From Reticulitermes speratus (taxonomy: Eukaryota > Arthropoda > Insecta > Blattodea > Rhinotermitidae), in assembly GCA_021186555.1 (NCBI GenBank), contig JAJKFL010000237.1, forward strand, positions 40,449,258 to 40,513,257: 64,000 nt of DNA, in the 5' to 3' direction. Positions within the stretch are counted from its first letter, which is position 1. The number at the start of each line of letters is the position of its first letter. Shown here piece by piece: positions 11,105-22,700 of this stretch. The notes beneath the pieces were generated by a model. That model did not search any database. It was not told the origin of the DNA and saw nothing but the letters and a program-made list of their open reading frames with translations. The position numbers and the translations under genes were made by a program.

Positions 11105-12990
11105 GGAATATATAATACGATACCAGTGTAAAGTATAGGATCCTACATAATATATAATAGGATACCAGTGTAAAGTATAGGATCCTACATAATATATAAT
11201 AGGATACCAGTGTAAAGTATAGGATCCTACATAATATATAATAGGATACCAGTGTAAAGTATAGGATCCTACATAATATATAATAGGATACCAGTGTAAA
11301 GTATAGGATCCTACATAATATATAATAGGATACCAGTGTAAAGTATAGGATCCTACATAATACATAATAGGATACCAGTGTATAGTATAGGATCCTACAT
11401 AATATATAATAGGATACCAGTGTAAAGTATAGGATCCTACATAATATATAATAGGATACCAGTGTAAAGTATAGGATCCTACATAATATATAATAGGATA
11501 CCAGTGTAAAGTATAGGATCCTACATAATATACAATAGGATACCAGTGTAAAGTATAGGATCCTACATAATATATAATAGGATACCAGTGTAAAGTATAG
11601 GATCCTACATAATATATAATAGGATACCAGTGTAAAGTATAGGATCCTACATAATATAATAGGATACCAGTGTAAAGTATAGGATCCTACATAATATATA
11701 ATAGGATACCAGTGTAAAGTATAGGATCCTACATAATATATAATAGGATACCAGTGTAAAGTATAGGATCCTACACAATATATAATAGGATACCAGTGTA
11801 AAGTATAGGATCCTACATAATATATAATAGGATACCAGTGTAAAGTATAGGATCCTACATAATATATAATAGGATACCAGTGTAAAGTATAGGATCCTAC
11901 ATAATATATAACAGGATACCAGTGTAAAGTATAGGATCCTACATAATATATAATAGGATACCAGTGTAAAGTATAGGATCCTACATAATATATAATAGGA
12001 TACCAGTGTAAAGTATAGGATCCTACATAATATATAATAGGATACCAGTGTAAAGTATAGGATCCTACATAATATATAATAGGATACCAGTGTAAAGTAT
12101 AGGATCCTACATAATATATAATAGGATACCAGTGTAAAGTATAGGATCCTACATAATATATAATAGGATACCAGTGTAAAGTATAGGATCCTACATAATA
12201 TATAATAGGATACCAGTGTAAAGTATAGGATCCTACATAATACATAATAGGATACCAGTGTAAAGTATAGGATCCTACATAATATATAATAGGATACCAG
12301 TGTAAAGTATAGGATCCTACATAATATATAATAGGATACCAGTGTAAAGTATAGGATCCTACATAATATATAATAGGATACCAGTGTAAAGTATAGGATC
12401 CTACATAATATATAATAGGATATCAGTGTAAAGTATAGGATCCTACATAACACATAATAGGATACCAGTGTAAAGTATAGGATCCTACATAATACATAAA
12501 AGGATACCAGTGTAAAGTATAGGATCCTACATAATATATAATAGGATACCAGTGTAAAGTATAGGATCCTACATAATATATAATAGGATACCAGTGTAAA
12601 GTATAGGATCCTACATAATATATAATAGGATACCAGTGTAAAGTATAGGATCCTACATAATATATAATAGGATACCAGTGTAAAGTATAGGATCCTACAT
12701 AATATATAATAGGATACCAGTGTAAAGTATAGGATCCTACATAATATATAATAGGATACCAGTGTAAAGTATAGGATCCTACATAATATATAATAGGATA
12801 CCAGTGTAAAGTATAGGATCCTACATAATATATAATAGGATACCAGTGTAAAGTATAGGATCCTACATAATATATAATAGGATACCAGTGTAAAGTATAG
12901 GATCCTACATAATATATAATAGGATACCAGTGTAAAGTATAGGATCCTACATAATATATAATAGGATACCAGTGTAAAGTATAGGATCCT
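11105..12990 (+). repeat. 42-bp satellite with a BamHI palindrome, about 45 copies
   Basis: The unit is 'taggatcctacataatatat' + 'aataggataccagtgtaaag' + 'ta'. Every unit holds the 10-bp palindrome TAGGATCCTA (GGATCC inside). Units are nearly identical; scattered variants include 'acataatacata', 'acacaatatata' and 'taacaggatacc'. One unit near 11655 lacks two bases and shifts the frame. Long minus-strand ORFs across the array are a by-product of 42 = 14 codons. Confidence 0.98.
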
Positions 12991-13023
12991 ACCACAATTC
13001 TCTGTTACAAACAAACATCTTCG

Positions 13024-13312
13024 GCCGTGCCATGGCTCAGGCGGTTAGTCGCCGGCCCCCCACCGCGGAGGCCCGCGTTCGATTCCGGGTGAGTCCATGT
13101 AGGATTTGTGGTGGACAAAGTGGCACTGGGACAGGTTTTTCCCCGAGTACTTCGGTTTTCCCCTGTCAATTTCATTCCACCGATGCTCCATTACTTGGAA
13201 ACATAAAAAAAAAACTGATCATCTTTCTCTTCATCTTCATCATAGGGTTGCACAATAAGCCTTAAGGCTGCGGTGCGTCCGTAGCATCTGCTGCGGGGCC
13301 CTTCACCACAAA
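13024..13312 (+). mobile_element. SINE family 1, full length
   Basis: Starts 'gccgtgccatggctcaggcg' (A-box region), has 'cgcgttcgattccgggtgag' as B-box region, the body with 'tttgtggtggacaaagtggc', the 3' block 'ggctgcggtgcgtccgtagc', and an A-rich tail. It lies about 30 bp from the end of the 42-bp satellite. Confidence 0.93.
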
Positions 13313-13559
13313 AAAAAACATACATTCGAAAGTACTAAAAAAAATAACACCTCAGTATTTCAAATGTTTTAACATGTTTAAAATCTTAAAAATGAAAATT
13401 GTTTATCGCTGTGTCAGGTTGGAGCTGTGGCTGATACCATCAGAAATTACTGCAGGGCTACAAAGGAGCCATCGAGACCAATGAAGTGTGGTCAAACATT
13501 AAATCACAGAGCCCCGAAGTCTGGAGCGTAATTTCGTTTATTTCACGACAACAGATCAA

Positions 13560-14215
13560 TTGCTTAGGTTATAACCAACTCCACTGAACAGAGTCCTCTT
13601 TTGCAACCCAACACACCTTCTGTTTTCCCAATCCCAAGGCTCATTATCCTGCCCTATCCTGCGCCAGGTGAATCCTGTCCACATCGTCACACCTGTTCCT
13701 CCATTATTAATTTTAGTATCATCGTTCCATCTGCCCCTATATCTCCCAAGTGATGTCTTCCCTTCAGATTCTCCAACCAGAAATCTCTACACATTTTTCA
13801 GCCCTCCTTTGCATGCTACACGCATCGTCCACCACACATCCCTTCATTAGGTCAGTTAAATCATATCTACCGTGATGCACATATAACCGAACCCGCTTAT
13901 AACGACATCGGTTCATACGACACCTCACCTATAACGTCAGATATTCTGTGGTACCAATTAATTCCTCACTGTTAACCATAACAGTATACTCCTCGGTTAT
14001 AACGACACTCGTTTATAACGACACAAAATATTCAGTCCCTTTCATGACGTTATAACCGAGTTCGACTGTATTATGAAACCCCTGTTTATGCAGTTTCCCC
14101 CCATCCCCCTGCCACTTCCTCCCTCTAGTTCCAAATATAACCCTCAGCGTCCGGTTATGATACCCTCACACTGCGTTCTTCCCTTAATGTGACAGTCGAC
14201 GTTTCGGCGTGTCAT
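13560..14215 (-). mobile_element. Diverged LINE 3' tail interrupted by a MITE
   Basis: 13560-13860 and 14073-14215 carry LINE-tail text on the minus strand ('tcattatcctgccctatcct', 'gcatgctacacgcatcgtcc', then 'ccctcagcgtccggttatga'). The 13882-14072 segment between them is a separate inserted element. Confidence 0.6.
13882..14072. mobile_element. MITE with 'TATAACCGAGTTCGACTGTA' terminus
   Basis: Ends resemble each other inverted ('ataaccgaacccgcttataa' versus 'gttataaccgagttcgactg'). A second copy in opposite orientation is at 57533-57716. The ACAGTCGAACTCGG-type terminus and the T/A-rich flank are reminiscent of Tc1/mariner-pogo MITEs. No ORF. Confidence 0.65.
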
Positions 14216-14410
14216 TAAACGACGCTGTCAAGTGCTAAGATTATACAGCGTCGGTGATATATGAATACAGAGCAATGGTGGATTGATACTGACAGGGGAA
14301 AACCGAAGTACTGGGCAATAGAACTGTCCAAGTGCCATATTTCGCCATGATATAAGAGGAACACATTATAATTATTATATATTATGCTTACATTGTTTGA
14401 GAGAAAACGC

Positions 14411-14532
14411 AACAAACGCTTCGGATGAAGCTGCTGCCTCCATCTTCAGGGTCTACCCTAAAGATGGAGGCATGACGTTCGTCAAACTTGGTAACCTATA
14501 TACCAAACTACACGGTATCATATCACGGTAAA
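14411..14532. mobile_element. Fold-back element remnant
   Basis: Contains 'tgctgcctccatcttcaggg', then 'aaagatggaggca', and 'taccaaactacacggtatca', the diagnostic blocks of the common fold-back family. Confidence 0.65.
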
Positions 14533-14705
14533 AAAGTAATCTTCACACGACATGAAAATTCGGAACCAAATGTTAGCAACACAGATCGATATGGTGCTGT
14601 CGACGATGTCATGTGCAGTAGGCCTACAGCTTTACCTATGGGCCAACCGCAGTCACTGCCACCTCTTTTACCTGAGGCCGAGGAGTTTAAATTTTGTTTT
14701 TAAAC

Positions 14706-16555
14706 ATCGGGTGACAGGTGGAGTCAAGATATCGGGTGACAGGTGGAGTCAAGATATCGGGTGACAGGTGGAGTCAAGATATCGGGTGACAGGTGGAGTC
14801 AAGACATCGGGTGACAGGTGGAGTCAAGATATCGGGTGACAGGTGGAGTCAAGACATCGGGTGACAGGTGGAGTCAAGATATCGGGTGACAGGTGGAGTC
14901 AAGATATCGGGTGACAGGTGGAGTCAAGACATCGGGTGACAGGTGGAGTCAAGATATCGGGTGACAGGTGGAGTCAAGACATCGGGTGACAGGTGGAGTC
15001 AAGATATCGGGTGACAGGTGGAGTCAAGATATCGGGTGACAGGTGGAGTCAAGATATCGGGTGACAGGTGGAGTCAAGATATCGGGTGACAGGTGGAGTC
15101 AAGACATCGGGTGACAGGTGGAGTCAAGATATCGGGTGACAGGTGGAGTCAAGATATCGGGTGACAGGTGGAGTCAAGATATCGGGAGACAGGTGGAGTC
15201 AAGATATCGGGTGACAGGTGGAGTCAAGATATCGGGAGACAGGTGGAGTCAAGATATCGGGTGACAGGTGGAGTCAAGACATCGGGTGACAGGTGGAGTC
15301 AAGATATCGGGTGACAGGTGGAGTCAAGACATCGGGAGACAGGTGGAGTCAAGACATCGGGAGACAGGTGGAGTCAAGACATCGGGAGCAGGTGGAGTCA
15401 AGATATCGGGTACAGGTGGAGTCAAGAATCGGGTGACAGGTGGAGTCAAGATATCGGGTGACAGGTGGAGTCAAGATATCGGGTGACAGGTGGAGTCAAG
15501 ACATCGGGAGACAGGTGGAGTCAAGACATCGGGAGACAGGTGGAGTCAAGATATCGGGTGACAGGTGGAGTCAGACATCGGGTGACAGGTGGAGTCAAGA
15601 TATCGGGTGACAGGTGGAGTCAAGACATCGGGAGACAGGTGGAGTCAAGACATCGGGAGACAGGTGGAGTCAAGACATCGGGAGACAGGTGGAGTCAAGA
15701 CATCGGGTGACAGGTGGAGTCAAGACATCGGGTGACAGGTGGAGTCAAGACATCGGGTGACAGGTGGAGTCAAGATATCGGGTGACAGGTGGAGTCAAGA
15801 ATCGGGGCAGGTGGAGTCAAGACATCGGGTGGCAGGTGGAGTCAAGACATCGGGTGGCAGGTGGAGTCAAGATATCGGGTGACAGGTGGAGTCAAGATAT
15901 CGGGTGACAGGTGGAGTCAAGATATCGGGTGACAGGTGGAGTCAAGATATCGGGTGACAGGTGGAGTCAAGATATCGGGTGACAGGTGGAGTCAAGATAT
16001 CGGGAGACAGGTGGAGTCAAGACACCGGGTGACAGGTGGAGTCAAGACACCGGGTGACAGGTGGAGTCAAGACACCGGGTGACAGGTGGAGTCAAGACAC
16101 CGGGTGACAGGTGGAGTCAAGATATCGGGTGACAGGTGGAGTCAAGGCACCGGGTCGCAGGTGGAGTCAAGGCACCGGGTCGCAGGTGGAGTCAAGGCAC
16201 CGGGTCGCAGGTGGAGTCAAGGCACCGGGTGGCAGGTGGAGTCAAGACACCGGGTGGCAGGTGGAGTCAAGACACCGCGTGACAGGTGGAGTCAAGATAT
16301 CGGGTGACAGGTGGAGTCAAGATATCGGGTGACAGGTGGAGTCAATATATCGGGTGACAGGTGGAGTCAATATATCGGTGACAGGTGGAGTCAAGATATC
16401 GGGTGACAGGTGGAGTCAAGACACCGGGTGACAGGTGGAGTCAAGACACCGGGTGACAGGTGGAGTCAAGACACCGGGTGACAGGTGGAGTCAAGACACC
16501 GGGTGACAGGTGGAGTCAAGACACCGGGTGACAGGTGGAGTTAAGACACCGGGTG
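14706..16555 (+). repeat. 25-bp minisatellite, about 74 copies
   Basis: The unit is 'gggtgacaggtggagtcaag' + 'atatc'. Variants are 'acatc', 'acacc' or 'gcacc' at the unit end and 'ggagac', 'ggtggc' or 'ggtcgc' at the start. Variants occur in blocks: 'ggagac' around 15.2-15.7 kb, 'acacc/gcacc' after 16.0 kb. Blocks imply local segmental duplication. A few units are 1-3 bases short. The array ends at 'gtggcagtaactactagc'. Confidence 0.97.
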
Positions 16556-16595
16556 GCAGTAACTACTAGCAAGCATTCCTCGCGCTTTCATTGCC

Positions 16596-16850
16596 CCAGA
16601 TATAACTCAGTCGGTACAGTGACTTGGCTACAGACCGGTCAACCGAGGAACAGTGGTTCGATTCCTGGCAGGGCCAGGGATATTTTCTCCAAAGCGTCCA
16701 GACCCGCCATACGCCCCACCTACCCTCCTATTCAAAGGGTCCCAGGGCTTTTTACCAGGGGGTAAAGCGGGACACTTACCTCCATCTATGCTGAGGTTAA
16801 GAATGCGTGGAGTTATACCTTCACACCCCTGTACGTCTTCTTAGCGTGAA
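16596..16850 (+). mobile_element. tRNA-derived SINE family 4
   Basis: Head 'ataactcagtcggtacagtg' (A-box like) and 'agtggttcgattcctggcag' (B-box like), body with 'ccctcctattcaaagggtcc', and 3' end 'atgctgaggttaagaatgcg'. A diverged copy is at 25590-25860. Confidence 0.75.
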
Positions 16851-17316
16851 CAGGGAAAACTGTACCTTGGCTATAACGGAAAATGTCACGAAATGTAACA
16901 ATGTTCAGCATTAACGTGAAAGGGCGCGGTAATGACTCGCTGTAACGTGCGGTCTTTGTTTGCTGGAGAGACTGAGGAAAGCTAAGGAAAATGTAACTGA
17001 AAGTAACCAGCGCACTATCCGACAGCAGACCTTTAATACGTCGTGTGCGCGCGCACTCGGTCTGAGACTCGAGCGCTCCTACTGGCAAGTCGGACCAACA
17101 CAGAGCACAACTTCGCTTCACTGCAGTGCTGTATGTACTGTAGCATAACAAGTCACAGCCCTTAATCGAGACTCTAAACCGTTAGCATAAGCGCAATCCA
17201 CAGTTACAGTATAAGGTGTCTTGTTGAGCACAGCGATACGCTAAAACGCAGGAATGGCTAAACAGGCCGAGGGACGTCGACTTGTTATCCGCCCTTAGTT
17301 AGCTGTTTGGCTGTAT

Positions 17317-17425
17317 GTACAGTCAATCCTCGCTATCCGCGTGTTCCGTGTTCGCTCATTCGCGCGAAATAAAATGTAACCCATTTTTTGTCACTTGGTT
17401 ACTTGCAGTCTGTTTCCCAAATCTT
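17317..17425 (+). mobile_element. pogo-like MITE fragment
   Basis: Starts 'cagtcaatcctcgctatccg' immediately after TA, with internal 'gttcgctcattcgcgcgaaa'. The full-length relative is at 27068-27394. Confidence 0.7.
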
Positions 17426-17448
17426 ATTCATGGTTTAAGTTCACCATA

Positions 17449-18000
17449 TAAGAGGCCACGAAGGCCAGAGGAAGCCGTGCCATGGCTCAGGCGGTTAGTC
17501 GCCGGCCTCTCACCACGGAGGCCCGGGTTCGATCCCAGGTCAAGTCCATGTGAGATTTGTGGTGGACAAAGTGGCACTGGGGCAGGTTTTTCTCCGAGTT
17601 GTCGGTTTTCCCCTGTCAATTTCATTCCACTGGTGCTCCATTACTTGTAAAACTTGGTAAAAAACTGCTCATCCTCATCTTCATCTTCATCACAGGGGTT
17701 GCACAATAAGCCTTAAGGCTGCGGTGCGTCCGTAGCATCAGCTACGGGGCCCCCTCACCCACAAAAAAAAAAAAAAAAAAAAAAAAAAAAGCCCAGAGGG
17801 GGAGAAGAGGTATAGCTCTACTCCTTTAACCTCGGCGCCAGATGGGGGTGGATGTCAACGTCAACCCTGGCCGTTTTACGCCCGGTACCCATTGTACAGG
17901 AGGCTGGGTGCGCTCCAGGGCCGGTATGGACGGGTGCGGAAAATCTCGCCCCCAACCGGGATTCGGTCCCCGGACCGTCCAGCCCGTATGGAGATTCATG
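17449..18000 (-). mobile_element. tRNA-derived SINE family 3, split by a younger SINE
   Basis: The 3' portion 'gaggccacgaaggccagagg' lies before 17476 and the remainder 'gcccagagggggagaagagg' to 'ccgtccagcccgtatggaga' lies after 17791. The intact relative is at 39330-39590. The repeated 'gcc(c)agagg' on both sides of the insert is the likely target-site duplication. Confidence 0.8.
17476..17791 (+). mobile_element. SINE family 1, full length with ~30-A tail
   Basis: Complete tRNA-like head ('gccgtgccatggctcaggcg', 'gggttcgatcccaggtcaag'), body, 3' block 'ggctgcggtgcgtccgtagc' and a poly(A) of about 30 at 17762-17791. The long uninterrupted A tail suggests this is one of the youngest insertions here. 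It sits inside SINE family 3. Confidence 0.95.
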
Positions 18001-18004
18001 GATT

Positions 18005-18575
18005 ATAAATATACATGAAAAGGTCTATTTATGGCATTATGTAAACTGTATTATGGATCGATACACCTGCAGATCGAACAGCCAAATAACATTGAATGAG
18101 TCTCAGCTTCAAAAAGTGCATTATATTACGTCACAGACAGGCAGACACACGCACAAACATGACCTTCACATAAGGGGTTGTCACTTGTTTGCGCATGCGT
18201 ACGACCTTTTGCTGCAGTCTCACTAGTTCCTATAGCTACTCTTTACTTTAATATAGAATGTGTTAGGGCAGCAGGCAGAGGCTGAGATGTAAAGCTGACC
18301 ACCCAGCTCTATGACATCAAGAACTTGTGGAGCCCTTCTCTCCACGCCCTCTATACACCATAAAAGTGTGGCATGGTACCTAATTAAGTGGCATGACATA
18401 ATGATGTATGGGGGTGGCAGATTATAAATCCACGCAGTTTTATGTGGACAAGAGATGGAAATGTGAGCTGCATGAGATGGCTTTTTCACTTCTGGGCGAA
18501 ATGGCCCCAACAGAATACAAAAAAAAAAAAAAAAGGTAACAGTATAAAAAAAATGTGAGATGCAAGGGTCTTGCA
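18005..18575. other. Unannotated spacer
   Basis: No splice-framed exon recognised. A T-run/A-run is present near 18519-18534. Confidence 0.4.
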
Positions 18576-18579
18576 GGGA

Positions 18580-18745
18580 TGACTGTGAAGATTACTGCCT
18601 GCTGGGATGTGACGCCGTGCAATTTGGTAGACAGCAACATTTCTGAGGAACATGCTGTCTCCATCTTCAGGGTACAAGAGCGGGTCATCCGGAACATTGG
18701 TACGTACCTGCGCCACTACAAGCCATCAGCTCTCATAACACAGGT
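18580..18745. mobile_element. Fold-back element with degenerate hammerhead-like core
   Basis: Has 'gctgggatgtgacgccgtgc', 'tttggtagacagcaacattt' and 'tctccatcttcagggtacaa'. On the minus strand this gives ACC-CUGAAGA-U-GGAGA..., followed by a broken GAAAUGUU segment; helix III is no longer palindromic. Confidence 0.65.
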
Positions 18746-18749
18746 TTAA

Positions 18750-19770
18750 CAATGTCAGAAAAATCCACTTCTTGGCACAATGACCGCAAAACTTGTATCT
18801 GTAAACAAAAACGAGTACACAGGCAAAGAAACCAAATGAAATCCTGAAATTACACCCACGCAACATAAATGTCAGGGCTGCAGTTCTCTGGACTTTGCAC
18901 TTACAGTAACGAGTGTCGTGCGGAAACAGCCTGCAGCCACGCGCTGCGTAACTGTTCGCCGACGTCCAAGAGTTAAGGAACGACATCAGCTGTAAAATCC
19001 AAGGCATGCATCGACCATATTCAAGCTTAAGAGAAGTGACTTTATACAAAATGCAGGAAATTACTTAATGGGCAACTTCATTATTTAAGACACACTTGTC
19101 ATATTATTTTGGGTGTTTATTTGGGTTAAGATCGATGGGATATGTAACCAAGGTGAGGGAAGAGGGGAACAGAATTTTGATTTAACGTCTTGAAAAGTAT
19201 CATTTGGAAGAACAAGGCAAGGGTATAATAATTAAATGTATATTACAACTGCGTCTTATAAAAATAATAGTCATTTATTCTGAGAATCACATAAATTAAT
19301 AAATAAATAAATCTGCAGGGAAAAGTAAATGGCATATACAGTAACCAATGAGCTTTGATGAGTTAATAGCATAGACAACATGGAGGGGGGGGGGGGGTTA
19401 ACACAAGTCTGTAAATATTTATTTATTTTCAACATATATGAACAACGATCATGTTATTAACGCACGACTACGACTTACATATTTAGCACACGTAGAAGCT
19501 ACAACTTACGAATGTAAACGAACACTCAGTACTACGACCGCTACGTCACATCGCAGCTAGAGATGACAGAACCTTGAACAGTGAGTGGTACCAAAATATG
19601 GAGACGCAGTGTCCCACGTTTTCAAATTCCTATCGACTCATCTACAAGAATGTACCAAGTCATACTCTGAGATCATACAATAATGTGTTTTTAATGTCCG
19701 TTGTCTTTTAAAGCTTAAATAAATAAGTGACAAATAATTAATGCACATGGCTGAATGGTCAAATTACTGA
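18750..19770. other. Spacer and probable 3' flank of the 19.8-26.9 kb gene
   Basis: AT-rich, with a G-run at 19383-19397. Minus-strand AATAAA equivalents (plus 'tttatt') occur near 19271 and 19417 and could serve as polyadenylation signals for the gene ending at 19774. Confidence 0.35.
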
Positions 19771-19773
19771 TGC

Positions 19774-22700
19774 TCACATAAGGGTGCACTTCCACTGAAC
19801 AGGAATGAAGCAGCATACACATCGCTGGTACATTGGCTTCGGGGGCAACAAATTGAGATCATCTTCATCTGGCGACACTTCGAAGTCCTCTATGCTGAAA
19901 GTATCCGTCAGTACCTGCTTGCCGTCTTTCATTCTCGACAGTGGGAAGAAATTCGTATCCTCATCGCTGCTGAGTAAAACAATACAACATACATACTGAA
20001 CCATCTCCAAAAAATTATGGAGAGAAAATTATACATTGTATCCTAAAAGTTGCTGTATGGAGATCACGCTCACGTTCCAGGGAACGATCAAGACACGAGT
20101 TCACTATACACACCAACTGGTACAACAGCTGGTAGAAACAACAGCTAACATAACACTGTCGCCAATTCTTGCAAATAAAATATCTGAATGCAAGGGAAAA
20201 TAATTACATTTAAGAATTATCTCGGTAATGCAACTTTTAGTACATCCAGAAGTATACTGCCACTGGCCTGGGCACAGCAAGATGGTGGCCACAGGTATTG
20301 GCATAACAAGATGGTGGACACTGACACTGGCACAACAAGATGGTGGCAACAGGTATTGACATAACAAGATGGTGGACACGGACACTGGCACAGCAAGATG
20401 GTGGCCACAGGTATTGGCATAACAAGATGGTGGACACGGACACTGGCACAACAAGATGGTGGCAACAGGCAATAAAAATGATGCATCAGTAATAACAATG
20501 CAGCTGCATATACGTTGAGAAACTATAACCATTAAATAAAATCAGATTTATTAAAATTACTGTCTTCTGGGATGTGATGGCAGGTAGTTTGATAGATAGG
20601 CATCTATGTTTCAGGAAAACTTGCTGCTTCAGTTTTTAGGTTGTTTCAGAGGAATATGAGCCTTCTTCTTCAGGGTAAAATGGTTATTCTTCAGCCCTGA
20701 GATGAGGTTCCTCCAAAATGGTGGCACCTAACCACCATATTACAAAATGTAACACCCCAGAAGACCACATCTTAATACTCAGAACCATGAGAATAACCTC
20801 AAATATCACAGGCATTAGTGACATAGTGTCGCTCAGGCTGTTACAGTCTATCTCTTCATGTGTCAAGGACATAGTTACAACTTTAAGCATTAAATGTTTG
20901 CCAAGCAAAGCAAGAGTGCGAGAATTGAGGTCCTCACAGCGATGTTGTTGAAGGTTCATGCCATCTGGGCTGTTACACCATGCTAACTGGTAAAGGGTTA
21001 CCAATGTTCTGAAGGCACTATGATCCTTTAAAACGTCAGTAACTATTCAGCAGTCGCCATTGCATGACTACCCAAATGACCAGAATTTAAAAACTTGTGG
21101 TTCACGATGACCACTTTATGCACAATATAAACCGGTTATCGTCACCTAGTAACGGGACTAGAGATGAAAAAACAGAGAAAACTCATCAGACAAAAGAAGT
21201 TACATATAAAATGACCAAACAAAAATGTTATACTTAGAATCAATCATTTATACCAACATATGCCCATAACAGAATTAAAAGCCTAAATCTACATTCAGCG
21301 ATTAAATCACCCTGAAGATGGTGACTTAATCGCCAAAACATGCAGGAAGGTATATATTATTATTATAATTATATAATTATAAGCAAAATGCACAGTATGA
21401 ATAATATCAAAAGTTATACTTGGAAATTGTTTAATTACTCTCCACTTTAACAAAAATTAAATTAAATGTTAAGACAATGAATGTTACTAGCAATGTTGCT
21501 GCTTTCTAAGGCAGGATATGTTAAAATATCTTCTGGCATATAAGAAGTATCCACCTTTCATCAGTTTCCCAGTCTACCAATGGCTGCTGTTCTCGATGGG
21601 CTCTTGTCACAGTTTTGTTTGGAATGGGGAGTCTCTGAATTGGAATAAGACTAGGGTTCTTTTTGTACTCCTGAACCCTCTGTATCTTCTTTGCTTGTTC
21701 TATCCTCTGTTCTGAAATACCAATATTAAAACATAATTCATATCTGACAAATGAGCATGAAAAAATGGTGACATCTCGCTAAGAAAGCATATGCCTTTAT
21801 GTTATTTTCACCGTACATTTTTATTGTATAAAGTCTTCATTCCGACAAATGCGCAATTTATTATCGTCTATTTAATACATGCTTATTTCAATAAATAGTC
21901 AACATGTTTCGAACTGTATCAGTTCATCTTCAGGACTCTTTTTCATTACACCAGCTATATGGTACTCATTAAAATAGATAGTGAACACATACTCAACATA
22001 GTAGACAACATTTTATCTATTTTATCGATTTTCATGAGTACCATATAGCTGGTGTAATGAAAAAGAGTCCTGAAGATGAACTGATACAGTTCGAAACATG
22101 TTGACTATTTATTGACATAAGCATGTATTAAACAGGAGATAATAAAGTGTACATTTGTCGGAATAAGACTATAAAGCATATGCCCTTATTAATGGACTGT
22201 AAGCTCAGGGTAACGCACACATAACGCAACACATCAAACGCAGCGCAGAATATAACTGGGGTGTCCTACTGCCCTTGACTAATGACAAAAGCTTTCACTT
22301 TGATAGCGTAGGGAGGGCACCTATCCCTCGGCTAACCTCGTGGATAAAACGTACGGATCCTGTCAAAATTGTTTCTGTCACTGCATCTACAACCTTCTAC
22401 CAGTCACCATTTGTTAGGCATTCAGTTTATAACAAGCCTAAGCCAAACTTATGCACAGCTCTAGCAGATAGCACACAACAGAAAAATAACAGTACTAATT
22501 CACATGCACAAGACACAACTGCACCTCAGCAAATATGTTTTAAATGGAACACACTGGCTAATCATGAACACCCAATGTTCTGACTTCCCCATGCATCATT
22601 ACTTCCAAGGTCAAGGCTGTTCATGTAAGGTGACAACAGTACTGATCGTGGTATATGGCCACTACCAGACCATCTCATCACCATCAAGCACATTGTTCCT

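Larger units (their letters stand above)
21837..22172. mobile_element. Fold-back element with ~130-bp inverted arms and paired hammerhead motifs
   Basis: The left arm ('cattccgacaaatgcgcaat' to 'taccatatagct' equivalents) is mirrored by the right arm ending 'tacatttgtcggaataagac'. The arms are highly similar, with a short unique centre near 21985-22025. Each arm holds one hammerhead-like segment in opposite orientation. A relative is at 52150-52540. Confidence 0.88.

Noticed and set aside
11094..13014. Long minus-strand ORFs (383 and 455 codons) of 14-residue repeats
   Set aside because: They lie wholly inside the 42-bp satellite; unit length is a multiple of three and lacks stops in more than one frame. 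Codon-level conservation is no better than DNA-level identity.
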